Positions 25,909 to 35,271 of a stretch of 64,000 nt of DNA are shown in pieces. Position 1 is the first letter of the stretch. Each line of letters begins with the position of its first letter. The notes under the pieces are model-generated. The model did not search any database. It was not told the origin of the DNA and saw only the letters and a list, made by a program, of their open reading frames with translations. The translations under genes were made by a program, and so were the position numbers. Source of the stretch: Tissierellales bacterium (GTDB taxonomy: Bacteria; Bacillota; Clostridia; Tissierellales; Tissierellaceae); contig JASLAT010000011.1 of assembly GCA_030146915.1 (NCBI GenBank), forward strand, positions 1-64,000, written 5' to 3'.

Positions 25909-26869
25909 TTTCTTCCCTACTTTCTAAACAATAAGAATAGTGATCATCACTTATCCTTACACGCGGAATTTTTATTTCTAAGCACTCATTAGTCCTATAT
26001 TCACATCTAGGATAGAAAGGACAGTTTTCTTTTTCCTCTCTAATAGAAGGCACTCTTCCTTTTATAGTAGGTATATATTCTCCTTTATTAGCATTTTCTG
26101 GTAAAGATGCTAATAAGGCCTTTGTGTAAGGATGTGCTGGGTTATTAAAAACTTCATTTATATTGCCTTCTTCCATAACCTTTCCAGTATATAAGACAAG
26201 TACCCTATCACTCATATAATTTATCAATCTTAAATCATGTGAAATTACAATTAGACTAGTTTTATATTTATTTCTTAATGTATTAAGTATATTTAAAATT
26301 TTATTTTGAACCACCATATCCAAAGCTGTTGTTGCTTCATCTGCTATCAATAATTTTGGTTTGTTTAAGATTGCCATTCCTATTAAAATTCTTTGTCTTT
26401 GTCCACCACTAAACTGATGAGGATACTTATGCATATTAGTTTCTGGATAAGATATATCAACTTCCCTTAGCACTTCTAATATCCTACTCTTCACGTCTTT
26501 TTTACTTATATTTCTATTATGAATAACTAGCATTTCTTTCATCTGTTCATATATGGTAAGAAGAGGATTGAGCATATTCATAGGATCTTGAAATATAATA
26601 CCAATCTCACTTCCTAAAAGCTTCCTTCGAGATTTAAAATCTAACTTCAATAAATCTCGACCTTGAAAATTTATCTCCCCTGTTTTAATAGAAAAATTTT
26701 TATGTAATAAACCAGCTATAGCTAAAGCTGTAACACTTTTCCCAGAGCCAGACTCTCCTACTATACCTAAAGATTCTCCTTTGTTAAGTTCTAAATTTAA
26801 ATCTTCTATTACCTTATACATTTTTCCTTTGCTCTTTACATCGATATTTAAATTTTTTACTTTCAACAT
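25901..26869 (-). CDS. Oligopeptide/dipeptide ABC transporter ATP-binding protein (OppD/DppD type)
   Basis: A 322-residue ABC ATPase with Walker A GESGSGKSV, signature FSGGQRQR, Walker B LLIADEAT and the C-terminal oligo_HPY domain with the ENCPFYPRC and NECLE cysteine motif. It pairs with the following ATPase to drive import. It follows the permease gene by two bases. Confidence 0.93.
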   Translation of the reverse strand: MLKVKNLNIDVKSKGKMYKVIEDLNLELNKGESLGIVGESGSGKSVTALAIAGLLHKNFSIKTGEINFQGRDLLKLDFKSRRKLLGSEIGIIFQDPMNMLNPLLTIYEQMKEMLVIHNRNISKKDVKSRILEVLREVDISYPETNMHKYPHQFSGGQRQRILIGMAILNKPKLLIADEATTALDMVVQNKILNILNTLRNKYKTSLIVISHDLRLINYMSDRVLVLYTGKVMEEGNINEVFNNPAHPYTKALLASLPENANKGEYIPTIKGRVPSIREEKENCPFYPRCEYRTNECLEIKIPRVRISDDHYSYCLESREEIV

Positions 26870-26871
26870 AA

Positions 26872-27696
26872 CTATATCTCCCTTACATTTAACACTTCTC
26901 TTAATCCTTCAGACAACAGATTAAAAGCAATAACAAAAATAGTTATCATAATTCCTGGTATTATTGCAGTTAATGGACTACTTATTATCGAAGATTGAGC
27001 TCTTGTTAACATATTACCCCAACTTGGATCAGGCGGCTGAACTCCCAATCCTAAATAACTTAAGCCTGTTTCTGCCATTATTGAACTAGAAAACTTCATA
27101 GCTGCACTTACTAAAATTATAGGTATTAAATCTGGTAATATATGCATAAATATTATTCTTATATGACTACATCCCAACCCTTTAGCCCATAAAATGTGGT
27201 CTTGATTTTTAAGAGACAATACTTGAGATCTTATAAGTTTAGCAAAACTAGGGAAATTCATCAATGATATAGCAATTATGGTCTGCTTAGTTCCTCTTCC
27301 AAATATAGCTACTATTAAAAGGATCAATACAGTACCTGGAATAGCCATGAAAACATCTACAAACCTCATCAAAACTTCATCTACCCAACTTCCTATATAT
27401 CCTGAAACAAGCCCTATTACTATTCCAAATACACTTGAGATTAATAGAGTTGTAAATCCAATCATAAAGGTTATCTGTGAACCCTTCATAATTCTCGAAA
27501 GAACATCCCTACCTAAATGATCTGTTCCAAATATATGATTTTTACTAGGCCCCTGTAATTGTTCACTAGGATTAGAGGATGTCTCGTTAGGAGGATAAGG
27601 AGTCCAAAAGAAAGATATAAGAAAAATTATAAATATGATTCCAATCAATATGCTTCCTATTATTAAATTTTTATTTCTTAAAATTCTATTTTTCAC
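26872..27696 (-). CDS. ABC transporter permease (OppC/DppC type)
   Basis: A 274-residue inner-membrane permease with six predicted helices. It has the N-terminal OppC_N segment, GTDHLGRDVLSR, and the EAA loop LGCSHIRIIFMHILPDL. It forms a heterodimer with the DppB-like protein. The start is GTG 27696 after GGAAGTG, and the upstream gene ends four bases earlier. Confidence 0.92.
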   Translation of the reverse strand: MKNRILRNKNLIIGSILIGIIFIIFLISFFWTPYPPNETSSNPSEQLQGPSKNHIFGTDHLGRDVLSRIMKGSQITFMIGFTTLLISSVFGIVIGLVSGYIGSWVDEVLMRFVDVFMAIPGTVLILLIVAIFGRGTKQTIIAISLMNFPSFAKLIRSQVLSLKNQDHILWAKGLGCSHIRIIFMHILPDLIPIILVSAAMKFSSSIMAETGLSYLGLGVQPPDPSWGNMLTRAQSSIISSPLTAIIPGIMITIFVIAFNLLSEGLREVLNVREI

Positions 27697-27700
27697 TTGG

Positions 27701-28648
27701 TCACTTCCTTAAATCTATTCTTGGGTCTATTATCATATACATAAAATCTGTTAACAAGTTTATAAGCACTACCAAAACAGAATAAAACAATATTACCGTT
27801 TGGGACACAGGATAATCACCTTCTCTTATAGCTGTAACTAAAAGTGATCCTATTCCCTGTATATTAAATACATTTTCAACTAGTATACTTCCCATAATTA
27901 AATTTATTAAAACCATACTCGCTACTGTAACCATAGGAATTAAAGTATTTATAAATACGTGTGTTTCTAAAATTTTAGTATCCATTATTCCTTTAGATTT
28001 AGCTAGCGTAACATAATCCTTAACTTTCTCTTCATTTATTGCATTCTTTAAATATCTTATAACTATACTTATATTTCCAACACTTAAAGCAATTGTAGGT
28101 AAAGCCAATGATCTCATTGTAAGCCAAGGCTTGGAAAAATCTATACTAGACCTTGTTGGAAAAATCTTTAACTTAAAAGAAAAAATCCACATCAGCATTA
28201 TAGCTAACCAAAAACTTGGAACAGCCATTCCTATTTGAGATAGAATGTTTAAACTGGTTTCGTATCTACTACCACCCTTCTTTACAAGAAAAAAACTTAA
28301 AGGAATTGAGATTAAAGCTGTTAAAAGAATCGAGGAAATTGCTAATCCTAAACTAACTTTAAATCTCTCTGATATTAAAGATAGAGTTGGTCTATTATAT
28401 ATAAAACTATTACCAAAATCTCCTTTTAATAAATTCTTTATCCAAATTTTAAATCTTTCAAAAACACTTTTATCTAAATTAAATTCTTTATATAGTTTCT
28501 CAGCTAAATCTGGATTTTGATCTATTTCTTCAGCACCTAATTTAGATAATACCGGATCTCCCGGTATTATCTGAAACATAAAAAATACTACTATACTAAT
28601 AATACATATAGTTACTAAACCACTAATACACTTTTCTACTAATCTCAT
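27701..28648 (-). CDS. ABC transporter permease (OppB/DppB type)
   Basis: A 315-residue permease of six helices with the family N-terminus VEKCISGLVTICIISIVVFF, the FNLDKS segment and EAA-like loop SKGIMDTKILETHVF. It follows the binding-protein gene by two bases; AAAAGGAG precedes the ATG. It forms the translocation pore with the OppC-like protein. Confidence 0.92.
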   Translation of the reverse strand: MRLVEKCISGLVTICIISIVVFFMFQIIPGDPVLSKLGAEEIDQNPDLAEKLYKEFNLDKSVFERFKIWIKNLLKGDFGNSFIYNRPTLSLISERFKVSLGLAISSILLTALISIPLSFFLVKKGGSRYETSLNILSQIGMAVPSFWLAIMLMWIFSFKLKIFPTRSSIDFSKPWLTMRSLALPTIALSVGNISIVIRYLKNAINEEKVKDYVTLAKSKGIMDTKILETHVFINTLIPMVTVASMVLINLIMGSILVENVFNIQGIGSLLVTAIREGDYPVSQTVILFYSVLVVLINLLTDFMYMIIDPRIDLRK

Positions 28649-28650
28649 TT

Positions 28651-30198
28651 TTATCTCCTTTTAATGGATGAAATGTCTACATAAGCAAAAGGGTAATTTT
28701 TATAGCCTGTATATCCTTCTCCTAGGGCTACTGATCTACCTGGATCAATTGTAAATACTCCTACAGCATCCTTAGTTAAGATCTCTTGTAATTCCTTATA
28801 TATCTCTACTGACTCTTTATGATCAATATTCATCTGTGCCTCTACTAGTAATTTATCATATCTCTCATTACTAAATCCAGGCATGTTACCAGATTGACCA
28901 GTTTCATATCTTGATAAAACTTTAAAAGGTTCAGGATACCCAACTACATTCAATAAGGCAAGGTCAAAATCATGTCCTACATAAACTTCTTCGTAGAAAT
29001 TGTTCCAAGGCATTGCAACATTCTTAACCTTAATACCAACTTTCTCTAAATCTTCTATAATTAATGCAGCTATATCCTGCTCTACTTCATTTTGCACAAC
29101 TGTTTTTAATTCTAATTCAATACCATTTTCATATCCCGATTTTTTCAAATAATGTTTAGCTTTTTCAATATCATATTCATAATAATTTTTTAGCTCTGAA
29201 TTATAATATTCCTCTAAAAAAGGAGTTAGGTGTGAATCTAATATTACTCCTTTACCATTAGATATTGCCTTTAACATTTTTTCTTTATTTATAGCATGAT
29301 TGATAGCTACTCTTAAATCTTTATTTTCAAAAATTCTTCCTTTTCTTTGATTCATATACATAACTCTAACATCATTACTTAAGCTATCAACAATTTCATA
29401 ACCATCAGATTTTACCTTATCATAACTTTCATTATTTAATTCTAATAAATCAACTTCTCCTGAATAAAAAGCTAACGGTATAGTAGCTTGATCTGAGTAT
29501 TTTCTAAATTCCACTAACTCTATTTCTGGTAACTCTCCATAGTAATCTTCAAATCTTTCAAAGTTTATATTACTACCTGGAGTATGTGACACAAATTTAT
29601 AAGGTCCTACACCTATAGGATGTTCTCTTTGCTCAAGCTCTGTATAATTACTTGGAACTAAAAATCCATCAGCTAAACTATGTTGTGCTGTTAAAACACC
29701 AAAACTATTATCTAAGTACACTTTCAAATTTAAATCATCAATTAATTCAATTTTACCTTTCTTAAATCCTCTTTCTTCATTACCATTTAATAGATTTTGC
29801 CAAATGCCTCCCCCAGCTACCATATCTGTAGTTATACCATCTACCATCCCTGCTAATCTCTCATATGAATACTTAACATCTTCAGAATTTAACTCCTTTC
29901 CATTATGGAATTTGATTCCTGGTTTTAATTTTATATCAAATATTATAAAATCATCTTCCATGGATACATCTACACTTTCTGCAATTCCAGGGGTCAACAT
30001 ACCTTTTTCATCATACTTATAAATTCCTTCATTCATATTCCTTAATACTCTTTTACTATTAGCTGCTACCTCACCTAGTGGAGATAATACTAGTATATCC
30101 GTGGGATAAGTTGCCACAAAGGCTTCCTTATCTCCATCATCTCCACATCCTGTTATCAGTAAAATAACAATTAAAAGAACTAACGTGATCTTTTTCAT
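28651..30198 (-). CDS. Extracellular solute-binding lipoprotein, family 5 (peptide/nickel type)
   Basis: A 515-residue SBP_bac_5 lipoprotein. The lipobox is LITGC with lipidated C18. The family segment FDIKLKPGIKFHNGKELNSEDVKYSYERL and repeated lobes follow. It captures substrate outside the membrane for the four downstream gene products. Family 5 members bind oligopeptides, dipeptides or chelated nickel; peptides are likeliest given the peptidases nearby, but no residue proves it. It is the first gene of the operon, behind an attenuator-like leader. Confidence 0.92.
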   Translation of the reverse strand: MKKITLVLLIVILLITGCGDDGDKEAFVATYPTDILVLSPLGEVAANSKRVLRNMNEGIYKYDEKGMLTPGIAESVDVSMEDDFIIFDIKLKPGIKFHNGKELNSEDVKYSYERLAGMVDGITTDMVAGGGIWQNLLNGNEERGFKKGKIELIDDLNLKVYLDNSFGVLTAQHSLADGFLVPSNYTELEQREHPIGVGPYKFVSHTPGSNINFERFEDYYGELPEIELVEFRKYSDQATIPLAFYSGEVDLLELNNESYDKVKSDGYEIVDSLSNDVRVMYMNQRKGRIFENKDLRVAINHAINKEKMLKAISNGKGVILDSHLTPFLEEYYNSELKNYYEYDIEKAKHYLKKSGYENGIELELKTVVQNEVEQDIAALIIEDLEKVGIKVKNVAMPWNNFYEEVYVGHDFDLALLNVVGYPEPFKVLSRYETGQSGNMPGFSNERYDKLLVEAQMNIDHKESVEIYKELQEILTKDAVGVFTIDPGRSVALGEGYTGYKNYPFAYVDISSIKRR

Positions 30199-30240
30199 AA
30201 AAACACCTCTAAATTTTATTTACAAATATTCTACTTTTAA

Positions 30241-30311
30241 AAATAAAAAAACTTTTTGTAATTGGACACAAAAAGCCTAGGGAATTTTTTCCGTCTCTAT
30301 CCATAAGGCTT
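30241..30311 (-). promoter_or_regulatory. Attenuator-like leader of the ABC operon (candidate riboswitch)
   Basis: On the minus strand AAGCCT (30306-30311) can pair with AGGCTT (30273-30278) around about 27 bases containing GACGG and TTCCC. Overlapping the second arm is an intrinsic terminator: CTTTTTGT (30268-30275) with ACAAAAAG (30252-30259) and a seven-T run. The two pairings exclude each other, as in a transcription-control leader. I match it to no riboswitch class. The rest of the 30199-30502 gap holds an imperfect ACGGT/ACCGT inverted repeat (30359-30378) and the hairpin at 30429. Confidence 0.55.
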
Positions 30312-30428
30312 AAAGCAGAATAATATGTATTCAATTATTATATTTACATTATATTTGTACGGTTTGTTAAAATACCGTCAAAGTAATTATAACATAATTT
30401 ATAAGCTATTCAATATTTTTTAAATTAC

Positions 30429-30478
30429 AAACCCTATTATAACATTAAAGACATAATTATCCAGCTATAATAGGGTTT
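30429..30478 (-). terminator. Long-loop hairpin after the M18 aminopeptidase gene
   Basis: A perfect 13-bp stem (AAACCCTATTATA, 30429-30441, with 30466-30478) encloses a 24-base loop. It lies after the leftward aminopeptidase gene; the tail is not a clean T run, so it is a moderate terminator candidate. Confidence 0.5.
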
Positions 30479-30502
30479 ATTTAAAATAGTTATTATATTT
30501 AT

Positions 30503-31798
30503 TTATAAACTATAGAATTTATTAAATGATTTATATATATATAAGTTATCATCAATGCCTGCTAACTCCCTTATAGAATGCATAGCCAACATAGGATTTC
30601 CAATGTCTACAGAAGATATAGGTAATTGTGTTGATGATATAGGGCCTATTGTTGATCCTCCCACTAAGTCTGATCTATTTACAAACTTTTGCACAGGAAT
30701 TTCTAAAGATTTACAGATTCCTTCATATACTGATGCAGAATGACTATCAGTCGTATATGCATGATTAGCCGCTATTTTTATTACTGGTCCCTTATTTATT
30801 ATTGGCCTATTAGTGGGATCTGTTTTATCTAAAAAGTTAGGATGTACGGCATGTGCCATATCAGCTGAAATAATAAAAGACTTTTCTAACGCTCTAAAAT
30901 AATCTTCACGTTCTTTAGATAATCCTATAAATATTCTTTCAAGTATATATCTTAATAAAGGACTCGCAGCACCTTGCTTTGTACTGCTACCTACTTCCTC
31001 ATTATCAAATGAAACAAATACTTGTACTCCTGATCCAATTTCTGTATCTATTAAAGAAATCGCTGAATTGTATGCCATCGCTAAATTATCAAGCTTTGGC
31101 ACAGAAATAAATTCCTTATTAAAACCAATTATATCCCCTTTTTCTTTAGGATATAAATAGAGTTCAAAATCTAATATATCACTTGGATCTACAGATAATT
31201 TTTTAGATAAACTATCAATAATAAGCCCATCTTCTCTTAAGCTTTTATCTATCATCCCTAAAATTGGTTGCATATGAATTTGAGGATTTAATTTAAAGCC
31301 TTTGTTTACTTCCCTATTCATGTGTATAGCAAGATTAGGTATTATTATAGACTCTTCTAAATCTACTAGCCTTTCTTCAGGTCTTAGTAAATCTTTACCT
31401 AATATACTCACTTTACCCGCTATTCCTAAAGGTCTATCCAACCAAGTATTTAAAATTGGACCTCCATAAACTTCAGTATTTACAGATATATAATTAGACT
31501 CTTTTGATATCTCTGGATTTGGTTTGATTCTAAATCCAGGTGAGTCAGTGTGACTAGCTATAATTTTAAATCCATTTTCAACTGGATTATTACCTATCTT
31601 AAAAGCAATTATAGCTGACCCATTTTTTACTATATAATACTTTCCACCCTTCTTTAAACTCCAACTATCAGATAAATCTAGTTTTTTAAAAGACTCTTTT
31701 TCAAACATTTCTACTAAATTATTAGTAGCATGAAAAGCTGTAGGACTATTGTCAATAAAGTCTATTAAGCTATTTGCTAGTTTTATTTTCATATTCAT
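30503..31798 (-). CDS. M18 family aminopeptidase
   Basis: A 431-residue dinuclear-zinc aminopeptidase of the M18 (aspartyl aminopeptidase/ApeB) family. Visible motifs are SHTDSPGFRIKP, VYGGPILNTWLDRPLG, FDNEEVGSSTKQGAASP, ADMAHAVHPNF and the terminal NHAYTTDSHSAS, which supply metal ligands and the catalytic glutamate. It removes N-terminal residues from peptides in the cytoplasm. The start is ATG 31798, eight bases after AAGGAG; the in-frame GTG at 31807 touches that site. It lies upstream of the peptide-type ABC operon, consistent with peptide use. Confidence 0.94.
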   Translation of the reverse strand: MNMKIKLANSLIDFIDNSPTAFHATNNLVEMFEKESFKKLDLSDSWSLKKGGKYYIVKNGSAIIAFKIGNNPVENGFKIIASHTDSPGFRIKPNPEISKESNYISVNTEVYGGPILNTWLDRPLGIAGKVSILGKDLLRPEERLVDLEESIIIPNLAIHMNREVNKGFKLNPQIHMQPILGMIDKSLREDGLIIDSLSKKLSVDPSDILDFELYLYPKEKGDIIGFNKEFISVPKLDNLAMAYNSAISLIDTEIGSGVQVFVSFDNEEVGSSTKQGAASPLLRYILERIFIGLSKEREDYFRALEKSFIISADMAHAVHPNFLDKTDPTNRPIINKGPVIKIAANHAYTTDSHSASVYEGICKSLEIPVQKFVNRSDLVGGSTIGPISSTQLPISSVDIGNPMLAMHSIRELAGIDDNLYIYKSFNKFYSL

Positions 31799-31823
31799 AT
31801 TATCCACTCCTTTTATACATTAT

Positions 31824-31852
31824 AACAAAATAATAAGAGGCCCAGGGCCTCC
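31824..31852 (-). terminator. GC-rich terminator of the Mrp gene
   Basis: GAGGCCC and GGGCCTC flank one base (31837-31851); the minus strand continues TTATTATTTTG. It lies just after the Mrp stop codon. Confidence 0.75.
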
Positions 31853-31854
31853 TA

Positions 31855-32670
31855 CTATAATTTAGATATTTCATCTAATGTATTAATTAAATATTCATCC
31901 TCTATATCTTCTAGTCTTCCTTTATCAGATAAACTTGATATTTTTGGATTTATAGGTAGTCTATCGTAAACCTCAATATCATATTCTTTAGCAATTTTAT
32001 CTATTTTACTTTCCCCAAATATATTTAATTCTTTACCACAATCTGGACAACTAGCATAACTCATATTTTCTACTATTCCTAAAATTGGTACCTTCATTAG
32101 TTTAGCCATTTTTATAGATTTTCCAACAACCATAGATACTAGATCTTGTGGAGATGTTACTATAACTATTCCATCCACTGGTAATGATTGAAAAACTGTC
32201 AGAGGTACATCACCTGTTCCAGGTGGCATATCTACAAACATATAATCAATATGTCCCCAATTTACATCTGTCCAAAATTGTTCAACCATATTTGCTATTA
32301 CAGGTCCTCTATAGACTAATGGATCAGTATCATTTTCCAAAATCATATTTGATGACATTATTTTTATACCAGTGCTTGTCTCTCCTGGTATAGCACCATA
32401 CTCATTAGCATAAGCCCTATCCTTAACGCCCAAAACTTTAGGTATAGATGGACCTGTTATATCTCCATCTAAAATAGCTGTATTAAAACCTCTCCTCTGC
32501 ATGTATATAGATAAAAGTGAAGTTACAAGAGATTTACCTACTCCACCCTTACCACTAATAACACCTATTGTTCTACTTACACTACTATGTTCATTTAACT
32601 TTTTCTTTGTATCTACTGAGCATTGACTTTTATCTGAACAATTCAAACTACATGTATCACAACTATTCAT
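31855..32670 (-). CDS. Mrp/NBP35 family ATP-binding iron-sulfur carrier
   Basis: A 271-residue P-loop ATPase of the Mrp/ApbC family. It has an NBP35-like N-terminal cysteine cluster (C4, C7, C11, C17), the deviant Walker A SGKGGVGKS, DGDITGPSIPK, and a C-terminal SCPDCG cluster-binding CxxC. It carries and transfers 4Fe-4S clusters in the cytoplasm. The DUF134 gene directly upstream is a common clostridial partner. Targets may include the many Fe-S proteins in the window, which is inference. Confidence 0.93.
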   Translation of the reverse strand: MNSCDTCSLNCSDKSQCSVDTKKKLNEHSSVSRTIGVISGKGGVGKSLVTSLLSIYMQRRGFNTAILDGDITGPSIPKVLGVKDRAYANEYGAIPGETSTGIKIMSSNMILENDTDPLVYRGPVIANMVEQFWTDVNWGHIDYMFVDMPPGTGDVPLTVFQSLPVDGIVIVTSPQDLVSMVVGKSIKMAKLMKVPILGIVENMSYASCPDCGKELNIFGESKIDKIAKEYDIEVYDRLPINPKISSLSDKGRLEDIEDEYLINTLDEISKL

Positions 32671-32687
32671 AATAACATCTCCTTAGT

Positions 32688-33044
32688 TTATTTATTTTTG
32701 TCTATACAATATTTTTTATTACATTTTTCAAAACTTCCATTACAAACTTCATACTCTCCACCTTTAATGCACAGTATACTCCCATCAACTATAAGTTTTG
32801 ATAATTTATATCTGGCAGAGCTATAAATTCTTTGTACAGTTGCTCTTCCAACCCTCATGTACTCTGCACACTCAACTTGAGTAAGGCCCATATAATCAAT
32901 AAGTCTTATTGTTTCAAATTCATCTACTGTCATAACTATAGATTCTTCAGATTTTTTCTTTTCTACAGCTATAAATTTAGATTTCTTAGGTAAAGAACAT
33001 ACCTTTCTTTTTTTCTCTGGTCTAGCTATAAAATCACCCCTCAT
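32688..33044 (-). CDS. DUF134 family HTH protein, start codon unclear
   Basis: A protein of about 113-118 residues with a sigma-70 region 4-like helix-turn-helix (EFETIRLIDYMGLTQVECAE, MRVGRATVQRIYSSARYKL) and a cysteine-bearing C terminus (CNGSFEKCNKKYC). DUF134 proteins normally begin M-x-RP near a basic stretch; here ARPEKKRKV follows an ATA codon at 33029, which lies four bases after GGTGA within AGGGGTGA. The nearest conventional start, ATG 33044, overlaps that ribosome site and has none of its own; ATG 33065 also lacks one. I list 33044 but think 33029 is the real start. It probably regulates the adjacent mrp gene. Confidence 0.82.
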   Translation of the reverse strand: MRGDFIARPEKKRKVCSLPKKSKFIAVEKKKSEESIVMTVDEFETIRLIDYMGLTQVECAEYMRVGRATVQRIYSSARYKLSKLIVDGSILCIKGGEYEVCNGSFEKCNKKYCIDKNK

Positions 33045-33108
33045 AGTTTTTGAACATATGCCCATTACTATTTAAGTATATACAACTTATAAGATTTTTT
33101 CAATATTT

Positions 33109-34455
33109 TTATAAATTTTCAATATACATATCATTAGTTTTTTTTCTAAGATACATAGAAGCTACAAAAGCTATAAATTCTGCTATTGGGTAAGATAACC
33201 AAACATAATTAATCCCTATAAAAGATAGGGCATAAGATAAAGGGACAATTATAATTATCTGTCTTAAAGATGTAACTATTAAGCTATAGTGACCCATAGC
33301 TAAAGCTTGAAAATATACAGAGTTAACTATTACAATAGCAGCAAAAACATATCCTACTGAAATAGTTCTAAGAGCTATAACTCCCATCTTAATCATCTGA
33401 GGATCACTTGTAAATAAAGATATAAATTTAGATGGGAATACTTGAAATAAAAAAGTTCCTATTATCATAATTAATAAAGCTATTAAAGCACCATATTTAT
33501 ATGTTTCTTTTATTCTATGTTTGTTTTTAGAACCAAAATTATAACCTATCAAAGGCAGTATCCCTTGACCTAAACCGTATACTGGCATCATAACAAAAGA
33601 CTCAAGTTTCATATATATACCCAGTATAGATACTGCTACTTCAGATTGTTTACCTAATATAAGATTCAAAGCAGTAGTTACAAAAGCAGTTACAGAATTC
33701 ATAAGCATACTAGGAAATCCAACTTTATATATTTCTTTTATTATTTTAATAGAGGGCTTAAATTTTATAAAATTTAAACCTAGAGTTTCACTTCTAGATA
33801 TTAAAAAATATATTCCCAATAATGCACCAACCGCCTGTCCAATTAAGGTTGCAATCGCTGCACCTCTTATCCCCATTTTAGGAAATCCATACAAACCAAA
33901 AATCATAATTGGATCTAAAACTATATTAGTAAGTGCTCCAGCTATTTGCATAATCATTGGATACTTCATATGTCCAGTACCTTGTATAGTTTTTTCAATT
34001 ATTAACTGAGTTAGGACTATAAAGGAATAAGCACTAATTAAACCTAAATATTCATTCCCCATTTCTTCAACTATTCTACTAGTAGTAAACCTTGAAAAAA
34101 ATCTAGGTAATATAGTGATCTTGAAAAGTAAGAAAACAAGCCAAGAAATAAAAACTAATCCTAAACCATGCATCATACCTTGGTTAGCTAAATCCTCCCT
34201 ATTAGCACCTAGAGATCTTGAAATATAGGAGTTAATTCCTATACCTGTTCCAACCCCAACACCTATTATTATGATTTGTATAGGAAATGATAAAGAAGTA
34301 GCTCTTAGAGCTTCTTCACTATATTTCGCAACAAAATAAGAGTCTGTTATATTGTATAACGACTGTATTAACATAGATAACATTGCTGGAAATGACATTT
34401 TTATAAGTAATGGTAGTATTTCTTCATACCCCATAGGATTCATATTTTTTTTCAT
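33109..34455 (-). CDS. MATE family efflux transporter
   Basis: A 448-residue membrane protein with twelve predicted helices in two MatE halves. It has the N-terminal SFPAMLSMLIQSLYNITDS segment and the repeat counterpart GFPSMLMNSVTAFVTTALN. It exports drugs or metabolites by cation antiport. AAAGGAG precedes the ATG. It is divergent from the thiamine riboswitch/thiT unit, and its 3' end lies 65 bases before the DUF134 gene with no clear terminator. Confidence 0.93.
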   Translation of the reverse strand: MKKNMNPMGYEEILPLLIKMSFPAMLSMLIQSLYNITDSYFVAKYSEEALRATSLSFPIQIIIIGVGVGTGIGINSYISRSLGANREDLANQGMMHGLGLVFISWLVFLLFKITILPRFFSRFTTSRIVEEMGNEYLGLISAYSFIVLTQLIIEKTIQGTGHMKYPMIMQIAGALTNIVLDPIMIFGLYGFPKMGIRGAAIATLIGQAVGALLGIYFLISRSETLGLNFIKFKPSIKIIKEIYKVGFPSMLMNSVTAFVTTALNLILGKQSEVAVSILGIYMKLESFVMMPVYGLGQGILPLIGYNFGSKNKHRIKETYKYGALIALLIMIIGTFLFQVFPSKFISLFTSDPQMIKMGVIALRTISVGYVFAAIVIVNSVYFQALAMGHYSLIVTSLRQIIIIVPLSYALSFIGINYVWLSYPIAEFIAFVASMYLRKKTNDMYIENL

Positions 34456-34532
34456 ACAAATCTCCTTTCTATCTATTATCTAATATATTTTATCAGCTAT
34501 TAAAAAAGACTGCAATTAACAAAATTCTCCAT

Positions 34533-34560
34533 TTGTTAATTTAACTATATTTGATATAAT
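34533..34560 (+). promoter_or_regulatory. Promoter of the TPP riboswitch/thiT transcript
   Basis: TTGTTA (34533-34538) is 16 bases from a perfect TATAAT (34555-34560). The start falls about 20 bases before the riboswitch. Confidence 0.75.
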
Positions 34561-34583
34561 GAATACAACAACTAAATTTTATA

Positions 34584-34664
34584 ACACTAGGGGAGCTTAA
34601 TTGCTGAGAGTGGATTTTCCAGACCCTGTTACTTGAACTAGGTAATGCTAGCGGAAGAAAGTGT
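34584..34664 (+). promoter_or_regulatory. TPP (THI element) riboswitch
   Basis: It contains the conserved TPP aptamer segments GGGGAGC, GCTGAGAG, GACCC, GAAC and GGTAATGCTAGCGGAAG in order. The closing stem is ACACT (34584-34588) with AGTGT (34660-34664). It is followed by a terminator at 34678, so thiamine pyrophosphate should end transcription before thiT. Confidence 0.97.
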
Positions 34665-34677
34665 AAGACATTTGATT

Positions 34678-34709
34678 ACTCTTGCATTTGCAAGAGTTTT
34701 TATTTTTTT
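34678..34709 (+). terminator. Expression-platform terminator of the TPP riboswitch
   Basis: A perfect 8-bp stem ACTCTTGC with GCAAGAGT, four-base loop and a T-rich tail, placed 15 bp before the thiT ATG. Confidence 0.9.
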
Positions 34710-34723
34710 GGAGGGATTTATTT

Positions 34724-35263
34724 ATGAAAAAATGGACTACTAAAAAATTAGTAGAAGCAGGTATTATGATAGCTCTATCTTTTATTCTTAGTCAATTTAA
34801 AATTTACAAAGCACCTAATGGTGGATCTGTAACCGCTGGGAGTATGATTCCTATTATGATTTTTGCTATGAGATGGGGATTAGGACCTGGCTTTATTGCT
34901 GGTGCAAGCTTTGGTATTTTAAAAATGATTTTCGGTGGGTATATTTTAAACCCTATTCAAGCTATTTTAGAATATCCTATTGCTTTTGGAGTTTTAGGTC
35001 TAGCTGGTATATTTAAAGATAATCTCAAAGCGTCAGATAATTCTGGGTTTGTGAAAGTTGGTGTATCGGTATTTTTTGCTATTGCAGCTAGATTTTTATG
35101 TCATTTATTTGCAGGAATAATCTTTTTTAGAGATACTCTACCAGAAGGCATAAATGCTTGGATTGCATCTGCTAGTTATCAAATGAGTTATTTACTACCT
35201 GAATTTATATTATCAGTTTTAATATTAATGTTAGTTTGGAAACCTATTAGTAAAATAGATTAA
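34724..35263 (+). CDS. thiT: Energy-coupled thiamine transporter ThiT
   Basis: A 179-residue ECF substrate-binding membrane protein with six predicted helices. It has the ThiT-specific segments LSQFKIYKAPNGGSVTAGSM, a GGYILNPIQAILEYP loop and a conserved tryptophan-rich C-terminal half. It binds thiamine and needs a shared ECF module encoded elsewhere. The start is ATG 34724, eight bases after GGAGGG; any earlier in-frame start lies inside the terminator hairpin. The TPP riboswitch confirms the substrate. Confidence 0.96.
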   Translation: MKKWTTKKLVEAGIMIALSFILSQFKIYKAPNGGSVTAGSMIPIMIFAMRWGLGPGFIAGASFGILKMIFGGYILNPIQAILEYPIAFGVLGLAGIFKDNLKASDNSGFVKVGVSVFFAIAARFLCHLFAGIIFFRDTLPEGINAWIASASYQMSYLLPEFILSVLILMLVWKPISKID

Positions 35264-35271
35264 GTTTATTT

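Noticed and set aside
30241..30311. Known riboswitch such as T-box, SAM, lysine or cobalamin
   Set aside because: None of their diagnostic segments is present; kept only as an unclassified attenuator.
34682..34723. Upstream extension of thiT
   Set aside because: The extra frame lies in the riboswitch terminator hairpin; GGAGGG and homology place the start at 34724.
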